From NCBI GenBank assembly GCA_009746045.1, contig RPFO01002129.1:1-51247 (forward strand): DNA of 51,247 nt. Direction: 5' to 3'. How positions within the stretch are numbered: position 1 is the stretch's first letter; each line of letters opens with the position of its first letter. Made by a program: the position numbers and the translations under genes. The stretch comes from Mesostigma viride (lineage: Eukaryota; Streptophyta; Mesostigmatophyceae; Mesostigmatales; Mesostigmataceae). Positions 1 to 12,400 of this stretch are shown here, piece after piece. Below the pieces are notes generated by a model. It did no database searches, had not been told where the DNA came from, and saw nothing but the letters and a program-made list of their open reading frames with translations.

Positions 1-719
1 TCTACCTCGTTGAGCGTAAGCTTTTTGCCCTTTCCGGCCAGATGCAGCCATGAAGTTGCGGGTCCTGGCGCTGCATCGCTGGATTCCTGGATGTTTTTAA
101 GCAAGTTCGTCTGTGACGTGGCTGGCTTGCTGCAGCGCGTGGCCCACAACCTGTCGGGAAGGTGTAATGCTTTTATTTCCATGCTTCTCTGAAATTTCTT
201 TTGCTTTATAGACAGTTGTGTTCGAGGAAATTCACGCGGTCTTCCTAAGCAGCGGCATCATTTTCCCCAGACACTGACGAGCTGGCACCTGTCTCCTAAA
301 GAGAGCGGCTCGTGCTTGTTAGAAAGGAGGCAGTGTGCATTTTGCGGGACACAATGCTTTGGTGGCACATGCGTCAGGTAGGCTGTTCCAATGGTCTCTT
401 CACCTTTCCCACTGAGTAAATGTTAGCATTTGTCATGCTAACCAGAGCAGCTAGCCACAGGTTGGCTGGATAAAAAGTCAGCTTATTTTCTCTTTATATA
501 CTGCGTGTGTGGTCCTCCACGTGTCCGGCTTGTTGGGCATTTTGGAAGAGGGTTTATAATGTGTTGTTGGGTGGAACAACTTGGTTGTTGGCACAAAATC
601 ACACATTATTAGCCTGAGATAGGCATGACATATGCTGCTCAGGCGTGTCGTCCTACCAGCCTTGTTGTTAAGGGTAGACTCACAAGGCTGGCTGTGCCGA
701 TGGAGGGGTGGGGCGTGCT
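1..719 (+). repeat. Left inverted arm, outer non-coding segment
   Basis: Mirror image of 28054-28771. No convincing coding region: the short reading frames here have no recognisable domains. A TATA-like block, read on the minus strand at 492-501, points outward to the left. The first ~165 bp diverge from the right arm while the remainder matches it closely. Confidence 0.85.
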
Positions 720-1493
720 AGCCCCCCCCCACACCCACGCATGCATGCTAGCCCACCCCCACACCCACGCATGCATGCTAGCCCCGGCCCCGGCCCCCCC
801 ACACCCACGCATGCATGCTAGCCCCCCCCACACCCACGCATGCATGCTAGCCCACACTCACACCCACGCATGCATGCTAGCCCACCCCCACACCCACGCA
901 TGCATGCTAGCCCCCCCACACACCCACGCATGCATGCCAGCCCCCCCACACACCCACGCATGCATGACCGCCCCCCCCCACACCCACGCATGCATGCTAG
1001 CCCACCCCCACACCCACGCATGCATGCTAGCCCCCCCACACACCCACGCATGGATGCCAGCCCCCACACACACCCACGCATGCATGACAGCCCCCCCACA
1101 CACCCACGCATGCATGCTAGCCCCCCACACACACCCACGCATGCATGCCAGCCCCCATACACACCCACGCATGCATGCCAGCCCCCCCCCACACTTACGC
1201 ATGCATGCTAGCCCCCCACACACACCCACGCATGCATGCCAGCCCCCCCCCACACCCACGCATGCATGCCAGCCCCCCCCCACACTTACGCATGCATGCT
1301 AGCCCCCCACACACACCCACGCATGCATGCCAGCCCCCCCCACACCCACGCATGCAGGCTAGCCCAACCCCACACCCACGCATGCATGCCAGCCCACCCC
1401 CACACCCACACGTGCATGCCAGCCCACCCCCACACCCACGCATGCATGCCAGCCCACCCCCACACCCACGCGTGCATGCCAGCCCACCCCTAG
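720..1493 (+). repeat. 30-bp minisatellite, left arm
   Basis: About 26 tandem copies of a 30-bp unit. Each contains ACCCACGCATGCATGC followed by TAGCCC or CAGCCC and a C-rich/CA spacer of variable composition. The exact 30-bp phase is visible between about 840 and 1100. The GCATGCATGC core is a perfect palindrome. Because 30 is divisible by three, long His/Pro/Cys-rich frames open on both strands; these are a by-product of the repeat. Confidence 0.93.
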
Positions 1494-1785
1494 CTTGAGC
1501 GTGCTTGTAAAGTTTTTGCATGGTTTATTAAAATGAGTGGAATATGTATTTATTGCATTAAATGTTAATTTTATTGATCATGAATGAAAATGGTCAACAT
1601 TGCCGAAGTGCCCCTAAATTGCTCAATATTGTGTGCTCAAGAATTCAATGAGGATTGTCATCATGGAAACCCGCACAAATTCACGATTCCGGGCATGCAT
1701 GTGAAAGTATCAAGAACAATTTTCAATTAAGAATGGTATCTCATTGTTCCATGAATCAATATGACTCCATGTACGTAGACAAGCC
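1494..1785 (+). repeat. Left arm spacer between minisatellite and satellite
   Basis: AT-rich non-coding segment matching the reverse complement of about 27005-27289 with no difference that I could see. It is present once per arm and contains no open frame of note. Confidence 0.85.
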
Positions 1786-2800
1786 ATGATGACCCCATGG
1801 GAGCCTAAATCCTCATCATTAAATACATAAATGCCACCCATGTACGTAGACGGGCCATGATGACACCAATGGAGCCTGAATCCTCATCATTAATTACATA
1901 AATGCCAACCATGTACATAGACAAGCCATGATGACACCATGGGAGCCTGAATCCTCATCATTAAATACATAAATGCCAACCATGTACGTAGGCCAGCCAT
2001 GATGACACTATGGGAGCCTGAATCCTCATCATTAATTTCATACATGCCAACAACACGTAGACGGGCCATAATGACACCACGGGAGCCTGAATCCTCATCA
2101 TTTATTTTATGAGACATCCATGTACGTAGGCCAGCCATGATGACACCATGGGAGCCTGAATCCTCCACATTTTTTTTCTGAGACATCCATGTACGTAGGC
2201 CAGCCATGATGACACCATGGGAGCCTGAATCCTCATCATTAAATACATACATGCCATCCATGTACGTAGACAGGCCATGATGACACCATGGGAGCCTGAA
2301 TCCTCATCATTAATTACATAAATGCCAACCATGTACGTAGACGGGCCATGATGACACCATGGGAGCCTGAATCCTCATCATTTTTTTTATGAGACATCCA
2401 TGTACGTAGGCCAGCCATGATGACACCAATGGAGCCTGAATCCTCATCATTAATTACATACATAAATGCCATGATCATCAATGACCCCATGGGAGCCTGA
2501 ATCCTCATCATTAAATACATAAATGCCACGGTCCATGTACGTAGACGGGCCATGATGACACCAATGGAGCCTGAATCCTCATCATTAATTACATAAATGC
2601 CAACCATGTACATACACGGGCAATGATGACACCATGGGAGCCTGAATCCTCATCATTAATTACATAAATGCCAACCATGTACGTAGACAAGCCATGATGA
2701 CACCATGGGAGCCTGAATCCTCATCATTTACTATTCCTTGACATCCATGTACGTAGACGGGCCATGATGACACCATGGGAGCCTGAATCCTCATCATTAA
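1786..2800 (-). repeat. 70-71-bp satellite, inverted block of left arm
   Basis: About 14 monomers of the same satellite that fills 2824-27010, in opposite orientation. The monomer order from the outside inward resembles the right end of the main array (about 26100-27010), including the rare variant with a diverged GTTGTTGGCATGTATG linker. The order is not identical: at least one monomer is gained or lost between arms. Confidence 0.92.
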
Positions 2801-2855
2801 TTACATGGATGGCATTTATGTATTTAATGATGAGGATTCAGGCTCCCATGGTGTC
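2769..2855. repeat. Polarity-switch hairpin of the satellite
   Basis: A perfect 32-bp inverted repeat (2769-2800 with 2824-2855) surrounds a 23-nt loop. Left of the loop the satellite reads on the minus strand, right of it on the plus strand. This is the only change of direction of whole monomers seen in the array. Confidence 0.92.
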
Positions 2856-5800
2856 TCCATGGCTGGCCTACGTACATGGATGTCAAGGAATAGTAAATGA
2901 TGAGGATTCAGGCTCCCATGGTGTCATCATGGCCTGTCTACGTACATGGATGGCATGTATGTAATTAATGATGAGGATTCAGGCTCCCATGGTGTCATCA
3001 TGGCTTGTCTACGTACATGGTTGGCATTTATGTAATTAACGAGGAGGATTCAGGCTCCATTGGTGTCATCATGGCTGGCCTACGTACATGGATGTCAAGG
3101 AATAGTAAATGATGAGGATTCAGGCTCCCATGGTGTCATCATGGCTTGTCTACGTACATGGTTGGCATTTATGTAATTAATGAGGAGGATTCAGGCTCCC
3201 ATGGTGTCATCATGGCCCGTCTACGTACATGGATGGCATTTATGTAATTAATGATGAGGATTCAGGCTCCCATGGGGTCATCATGGCTTGTCTACGTACA
3301 TGGTTGGCATTTATGTAATTAATGAGGAGGATTCAGGCTCCCATGGTGTCTCCATGGCTGGCCTACGTACATGGATGTCAAGGAATAGTAAATGATGAGG
3401 ATTCAGGCTCCCATGGTGTCATCATGGCCTGTCTACGTACATGGATGGCATGTATGTAATTAATGATGAGGATTCAGGCTCCCATGGGGTCATCATGGCT
3501 TGTCTACGTACATGGATGGCATGTATGTAATTAATGATGAGGATTCAGGCTCCATTGGTGTCATCATGGCTGGCCTACGTATGTACATGGATGTCAAAGA
3601 AAAAAAAAATGATGAGGATTCAGGCTCCCATGGTGTCATCATTGCCCGTGTATGTACATGGTTGCCATTTATGTAATTAATGATGAGGATTCAGGCTCCA
3701 TTGGTGTCATCATTGCCCGTGTATGTACATGGTTGGCATTTATGTATGTAATTAATGATGAGGATTCAGGCTCCATTGGTGTCATCATGGCTGGCCTACG
3801 TATGTACATGGATGTCAAAGAAAAAAAAATGATGAGGATTCAGGCTCCCATGGTGTCATCATGGCCCGTCTACGTACATGGATGTCAAGGAATAGTAAAT
3901 GATGAGGATTCAGGCTCCCATGGTGTCAGATGTCATGGCCTGTCTACGTACATGGATGGCATGTATGTAATTAATGATGAGAATTCAGGCTCCATTGGTG
4001 TCATCATGGCTGGCCTACGTATGTACATGGATGTCAAAGAAAAAAAAATGATGAGGATTCAGGCTCCCATGGTGTCATCATGGCCCGTCTACGTACATGG
4101 ATGTCAAGGAATAGTAAATGATGAGGATTCAGGCTCCCATGGTGTCATCATGGCCTGTCTACGTACATGGATGGCATGTATGTATTTAATGATGAGGATT
4201 CAGGCTCCCATGGTGTCATCATGGCTGGCCTACGTACATGGATGTCTCAGAAAAAAAATGATGAGGATTCAGGCTCCCATGGTGTCATCATGGCTGGCCT
4301 ACGTACATGGATGTCAAAGAAAAAAAAATGATGAGGATTCAGGCTCCCGTGGTGTCATTATGGCCCGTCTACGTGTTGTTGGCATGTATGAAATTAATGA
4401 TGAGGATTCAGGCTCCCATAGTGTCATCATGGCTGGCCTACGTACATGGTTGGCATTTATGTAATTAATGATGAGGATTCAGGCTCCCATGGTGTCATCA
4501 TTGCCCGTGTATGTACATGGTTGGCATTTATGTAATTAATGATGAGGATTCAGGCTCCATTGGTGTCATCATGGCCCGTCTACGTACATGGACCGTGGCA
4601 TTTATGTATTTAATGATGAGGATTCAGGCTCCCATGGGGTCATTGATGATCATGGCATTTATGTATGTAATTAATGATGAGGATTCAGGCTCCATTGGTG
4701 TCATCATGGCTGGCCTACGTATGTACATGGATGTCAAAGAAAAAAAAATGATGAGGATTCAGGCTCCCATGGTGTCATCATGGCCCGTCTACGTACATGG
4801 ATGTCAAGGAATAGTAAATGAGGAGGATTCAGGCTCCCATGGTGTCATCATGGCCCGTGTACGTACATGGATGGCATGTATGTAATTAATGAGGAGGATT
4901 CAGGCTCCCATGGTGTCATCATGGCTGGCCTACGTACATGGATGTCAAAGAAAAAGAAATGATGAGGATTCAGGCTCCCATGGTGTCATCATGGCTGGCC
5001 TACGTACATGGTTGGCATTTATGTAATTAATGATGAGGATTCAGGCTCCCATGGTGTCTCCATGGCTGGCCTACGTACATGGATGTCAAGGAATAGTAAA
5101 TGAGGAGGATTCAGGCTCCCATGGTGTCATCATGGCCCGTGTACGTACATGGATGGCATGTATGTAATTAATGAGGAGGATTCAGGCTCCCATGGTGTCA
5201 TCATGGCTGGCCTACGTACATGGATGTCAAAGAAAAAGAAATGATGAGGATTCAGGCTCCCATGGTGTCATCATGGCTGGCCTACGTACATGGATGTCTC
5301 ATAAAATAAATGATGAGGATTCAGGCTCCCATGGTGTCATCATGGCTTGTCTACCTACATTGTTGGCATGTATGTAATTAATGATGAGGATTCAGGCTCC
5401 CATGGTGTCTCCATGGCTGGCCTACGTACATGAATGGCATTTATGTAATTAATGATGAGGATTCAGGCTCCCATGGTGTCATCATGGCCCGTCTACGTAC
5501 ATGGATGGCATTTATGTAATTAATGATGAGGATTCAGGCTCCCATGGTGTCATCATGGCTTGTCTACGTACATGGTTGGCATTTATGTAATTAATGAGGA
5601 GGATTCAGGCTCCCATGGTGTCATCATGGCCCGTCTACTTACATGGATGGCATTTATGTAATTAATGATGAGGATTCAGGCTCCCATGGGGTCATCATGG
5701 CTTGTCTACGTACATGGTTGGCATTTATGTAATTAATGAGGAGGATTCAGGCTCCCATGGTGTCTCCATGGCTGGCCTACGTACATGGATGTCAAGGAAT

Positions 5801-5873
5801 AGTAAATGATGAGGATTCAGGCTCCCATGGTGTCATCATGGCTTGTCTACCTACATGGTTGGCATTTATGTCA

Positions 5874-5911
5874 CCTGAATCCTCTCATTAAGAAAATGAA
5901 GAGGATTCAGG
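5874..5911. repeat. Core-derived hairpin within satellite, first of seven
   Basis: A short piece of the satellite core is inverted here: CCTGAATCCTCT pairs perfectly with AGAGGATTCAGG across a 14-nt loop. The same hairpin recurs at 7448, 12989, 14919, 17136, 22677 and 24606. Two flanking alleles exist: GTCACCTG at 5874, 7448 and 17136, and GTAACCTG at the other four. Confidence 0.9.
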
Positions 5912-6430
5912 CTCCATTGGTGTCATCATGGCTGGCCTACGTACATGGATGTCAAGGAATAGTAAATGATGAGGATTCAGGCTCCCATGGTGTCATCATG
6001 GCCCGTCTACGTACATGGATGTCAAGGAATAGTAAATGATGAGGATTCAGGCTCCCATGGGGTCATCATGGCTTGTCTACGTACATGGTTGGCATTTATG
6101 TAATTAACGAGGAGGATTCAGGCTCCATTGGTGTCATCATGGCTGGCCTACGTACATGGATGTCAAGGAATAGTAAATGATGAGGATTCAGGCTCCCATG
6201 GTGTCATCATGGCTTGTCTACGTACATGGTTGGCATTTATGTAATTAATGAGGAGGATTCAGGCTCCCATGGTGTCTCCATGGCTGGCCTACGTACATGG
6301 ATGTCAAGGAATAGTAAATGATGAGGATTCAGGCTCCCATGGTGTCATCATGGCCTGTCTACGTACATGGATGGCATGTATGTAATTAATGATGAGGATT
6401 CAGGCTCCCATGGTGTCATCATGGCTTGTC

Positions 6431-9400
6431 TACGTACATGGTTGGCATTTATGTAATTAATGAGGAGGATTCAGGCTCCCATGGTGTCATCATGGCTTGT
6501 CTACGTACATGGTTGGCATTTATGTAATTAATGATGAGGATTCAGGCTCCCATGGTGTCTCCATGGCTGGCCTACGTACATGGATGTCAAGGAATAGTAA
6601 ATGATAAGGATTCAGGCTCCCATGGTGTCATCATGGCCCGTCTACGTACATGGATGGCATTTATGTAATTAATGATGAGGATTCAGGCTCCCATGGTGTC
6701 ATCATGGCTTGTCTACGTACATGGTTGGCATTTATGTAATTAATGAGGAGGATTCAGGCTCCCATGGTGTCTCCATGGCTGGCCTACGTACATGGATGTC
6801 AAGGAATAGTAAATGATGAGGATTCAGGCTCCCATGGTGTCATCATGGCCTGTCTACGTACATGGATGGCATGTATGTAATTAATGATGAGGATTCAGGC
6901 TCCCATGGTGTCATCATGGCTTGTCTACCTACATTGTTGGCATGTATGTAATTAATGATGAGGATTCAGGCTCCCATGGTGTCTCCATGGCTGGCCTACG
7001 TACATGAATGGCATTTATGTAATTAATGATGAGGATTCAGGCTCCCATGGTGTCATCATGGCCCGTCTACGTACATGGATGGCATTTATGTAATTAATGA
7101 TGAGGATTCAGGCTCCCATGGTGTCATCATGGCTTGTCTACGTACATGGTTGGCATTTATGTAATTAATGAGGAGGATTCAGGCTCCCATGGTGTCATCA
7201 TGGCCCGTCTACTTACATGGATGGCATTTATGTAATTAATGATGAGGATTCAGGCTCCCATGGGGTCATCATGGCTTGTCTACGTACATGGTTGGCATTT
7301 ATGTAATTAATGAGGAGGATTCAGGCTCCCATGGTGTCTCCATGGCTGGCCTACGTACATGGATGTCAAGGAATAGTAAATGATGAGGATTCAGGCTCCC
7401 ATGGTGTCATCATGGCTTGTCTACCTACATGGTTGGCATTTATGTCACCTGAATCCTCTCATTAAGAAAATGAAGAGGATTCAGGCTCCATTGGTGTCAT
7501 CATGGCTGGCCTACGTACATGGATGTCAAGGAATAGTAAATGATGAGGATTCAGGCTCCCATGGTGTCATCATGGCCCGTCTACGTACATGGATGTCAAG
7601 GAATAGTAAATGATGAGGATTCAGGCTCCCATGGGGTCATCATGGCTTGTCTACGTACATGGTTGGCATTTATGTAATTAACGAGGAGGATTCAGGCTCC
7701 ATTGGTGTCATCATGGCTGGCCTACGTACATGGATGTCAAGGAATAGTAAATGATGAGGATTCAGGCTCCCATGGTGTCATCATGGCTTGTCTACGTACA
7801 TGGTTGGCATTTATGTAATTAATGAGGAGGATTCAGGCTCCCATGGTGTCTCCATGGCTGGCCTACGTACATGGATGTCAAGGAATAGTAAATGATGAGG
7901 ATTCAGGCTCCCATGGTGTCATCATGGCCTGTCTACGTACATGGATGGCATGTATGTAATTAATGATGAGGATTCAGGCTCCCATGGTGTCATCATGGCT
8001 TGTCTACGTACATGGTTGGCATTTATGTAATTAATGAGGAGGATTCAGGCTCCCATGGTGTCATCATGGCTTGTCTACGTACATGGTTGGCATTTATGTA
8101 ATTAATGATGAGGATTCAGGCTCCCATGGTGTCTCCATGGCTGGCCTACGTACATGGATGTCAAGGAATAGTAAATGATAAGGATTCAGGCTCCCATGGT
8201 GTCATCATGGCCCGTCTACGTACATGGATGGCATTTATGTAATTAATGATGAGGATTCAGGCTCCCATGGTGTCATCATGGCTTGTCTACGTACATGGTT
8301 GGCATTTATGTAATTAATGAGGAGGATTCAGGCTCCCATGGTGTCTCCATGGCTGGCCTACGTACATGGATGTCAAGGAATAGTAAATGATGAGGATTCA
8401 GGCTCCCATGGTGTCATCATGGCCTGTCTACGTACATGGATGGCATGTATGTAATTAATGATGAGGATTCAGGCTCCCATGGTGTCATCATGGCTTGTCT
8501 ACGTACATGGTTGGCATTTATGTAATTAATGAGGAGGATTCAGGCTCCCATGGTGTCATCATGGCTTGTCTACGTACATGGTTGGCATTTATGTAATTAA
8601 TGATGAGGATTCAGGCTCCCATGGTGTCTCCATGGCTGGCCTACGTACATGGATGTCAAGGAATAGTAAATGATGAGGATTCAGGCTCCCATGGTGTCAT
8701 CATGGCCCGTGTACGTACATGGATGGCATGTATGTAATTAATGAGGAGGATTCAGGCTCCCATGGTGTCATCATGGCTGGCCTACGTACATGGATGTCAA
8801 AGAAAAAGAAATGATGAGGATTCAGGCTCCCATGGTGTCATCATGGCTGGCCTACGTACATGGATGTCTCATAAAATAAATGATGAGGATTCAGGCTCCC
8901 ATGGTGTCATCATGGCTTGTCTACCTACATTGTTGGCATGTATGTAATTAATGATGAGGATTCAGGCTCCCATGGTGTCTCCATGGCTGGCCTACGTACA
9001 TGAATGGCATTTATGTAATTAATGATGAGGATTCAGGCTCCCATGGTGTCATCATGGCCCGTCTACGTACATGGATGGCATTTATGTAATTAATGATGAG
9101 GATTCAGGCTCCCATGGTGTCATCATGGCTTGTCTACGTACATGGTTGGCATTTATGTAATTAATGAGGAGGATTCAGGCTCCCATGGTGTCATCATGGC
9201 CCGTCTACTTACATGGATGGCATTTATGTAATTAATGATGAGGATTCAGGCTCCCATGGGGTCATCATGGCTTGTCTACGTACATGGTTGGCATTTATGT
9301 AATTAATGAGGAGGATTCAGGCTCCCATGGTGTCTCCATGGCTGGCCTACGTACATGGATGTCAAGGAATAGTAAATGATGAGGATTCAGGCTCCCATGG

Positions 9401-12400
9401 TGTCATCATGGCCCGTCTACGTACATGGATGGCATTTATGTAATTAATGATGAGGATTCAGGCTCCCATGGGGTCATCATGGCTTGTCTACGTACATGGT
9501 TGGCATTTATGTAATTAATGAGGAGGATTCAGGCTCCCATGGTGTCTCCATGGCTGGCCTACGTACATGGATGTCAAGGAATAGTAAATGATGAGGATTC
9601 AGGCTCCCATGGTGTCATCATGGCCTGTCTACGTACATGGATGGCATGTATGTAATTAATGATGAGGATTCAGGCTCCCATGGTGTCATCATGGCTTGTC
9701 TACGTACATGGTTGGCATTTATGTAATTAATGAGGAGGATTCAGGCTCCCATGGTGTCATCATGGCTTGTCTACGTACATGGTTGGCATTTATGTAATTA
9801 ATGATGAGGATTCAGGCTCCCATGGTGTCTCCATGGCTGGCCTACGTACATGGATGTCAAGGAATAGTAAATGATGAGGATTCAGGCTCCCATGGTGTCA
9901 TCATGGCCCGTGTACGTACATGGATGGCATGTATGTAATTAATGAGGAGGATTCAGGCTCCCATGGTGTCATCATGGCTGGCCTACGTACATGGATGTCA
10001 AAGAAAAAGAAATGATGAGGATTCAGGCTCCCATGGTGTCATCATGGCTGGCCTACGTACATGGATGTCTCATAAAATAAATGATGAGGATTCAGGCTCC
10101 CATGGTGTCATCATGGCTTGTCTACCTACATTGTTGGCATGTATGTAATTAATGATGAGGATTCAGGCTCCCATGGTGTCTCCATGGCTGGCCTACGTAC
10201 ATGAATGGCATTTATGTAATTAATGATGAGGATTCAGGCTCCCATGGTGTCATCATGGCCCGTCTACGTACATGGATGGCATTTATGTAATTAATGATGA
10301 GGATTCAGGCTCCCATGGTGTCATCATGGCTTGTCTACGTACATGGTTGGCATTTATGTAATTAATGAGGAGGATTCAGGCTCCCATGGTGTCATCATGG
10401 CCCGTCTACTTACATGGATGGCATTTATGTAATTAATGATGAGGATTCAGGCTCCCATGGGGTCATCATGGCTTGTCTACGTACATGGTTGGCATTTATG
10501 TAATTAATGAGGAGGATTCAGGCTCCCATGGTGTCTCCATGGCTGGCCTACGTACATGGATGTCAAGGAATAGTAAATGATGAGGATTCAGGCTCCCATG
10601 GTGTCATCATGGCCCGTCTACGTACATGGATGGCATTTATGTAATTAATGATGAGGATTCAGGCTCCCATGGGGTCATCATGGCTTGTCTACGTACATGG
10701 TTGGCATTTATGTAATTAATGAGGAGGATTCAGGCTCCCATGGTGTCTCCATGGCTGGCCTACGTACATGGATGTCAAGGAATAGTAAATGATGAGGATT
10801 CAGGCTCCCATGGTGTCATCATGGCCTGTCTACGTACATGGATGGCATGTATGTAATTAATGATGAGGATTCAGGCTCCCATGGGGTCATCATGGCTTGT
10901 CTACGTACATGGATGGCATGTATGTAATTAATGATGAGGATTCAGGCTCCATTGGTGTCATCATGGCTGGCCTACGTATGTACATGGATGTCAAAGAAAA
11001 AAAAAATGATGAGGATTCAGGCTCCCATGGTGTCATCATTGCCCGTGTATGTACATGGTTGCCATTTATGTAATTAATGATGAGGATTCAGGCTCCATTG
11101 GTGTCATCATTGCCCGTGTATGTACATGGTTGGCATTTATGTATGTAATTAATGATGAGGATTCAGGCTCCATTGGTGTCATCATGGCTGGCCTACGTAT
11201 GTACATGGATGTCAAAGAAAAAAAAATGATGAGGATTCAGGCTCCCATGGTGTCATCATGGCCCGTCTACGTACATGGATGTCAAGGAATAGTAAATGAT
11301 GAGGATTCAGGCTCCCATGGTGTCAGATGTCATGGCCTGTCTACGTACATGGATGGCATGTATGTAATTAATGATGAGAATTCAGGCTCCATTGGTGTCA
11401 TCATGGCTGGCCTACGTATGTACATGGATGTCAAAGAAAAAAAAATGATGAGGATTCAGGCTCCCATGGTGTCATCATGGCCCGTCTACGTACATGGATG
11501 TCAAGGAATAGTAAATGATGAGGATTCAGGCTCCCATGGTGTCATCATGGCCTGTCTACGTACATGGATGGCATGTATGTATTTAATGATGAGGATTCAG
11601 GCTCCCATGGTGTCATCATGGCTGGCCTACGTACATGGATGTCTCAGAAAAAAAATGATGAGGATTCAGGCTCCCATGGTGTCATCATGGCTGGCCTACG
11701 TACATGGATGTCAAAGAAAAAAAAATGATGAGGATTCAGGCTCCCGTGGTGTCATTATGGCCCGTCTACGTGTTGTTGGCATGTATGAAATTAATGATGA
11801 GGATTCAGGCTCCCATAGTGTCATCATGGCTGGCCTACGTACATGGTTGGCATTTATGTAATTAATGATGAGGATTCAGGCTCCCATGGTGTCATCATTG
11901 CCCGTGTATGTACATGGTTGGCATTTATGTAATTAATGATGAGGATTCAGGCTCCATTGGTGTCATCATGGCCCGTCTACGTACATGGACCGTGGCATTT
12001 ATGTATTTAATGATGAGGATTCAGGCTCCCATGGGGTCATTGATGATCATGGCATTTATGTATGTAATTAATGATGAGGATTCAGGCTCCATTGGTGTCA
12101 TCATGGCTGGCCTACGTATGTACATGGATGTCAAAGAAAAAAAAATGATGAGGATTCAGGCTCCCATGGTGTCATCATGGCCCGTCTACGTACATGGATG
12201 TCAAGGAATAGTAAATGAGGAGGATTCAGGCTCCCATGGTGTCATCATGGCCCGTGTACGTACATGGATGGCATGTATGTAATTAATGAGGAGGATTCAG
12301 GCTCCCATGGTGTCATCATGGCTGGCCTACGTACATGGATGTCAAAGAAAAAGAAATGATGAGGATTCAGGCTCCCATGGTGTCATCATGGCTGGCCTAC

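Noticed and set aside
625-1521. His/Pro- and Cys/Gly-rich frames across the minisatellites.
   Set aside because: They follow from a 30-bp repeat being divisible by three, occur on both strands and have no start context or domain.
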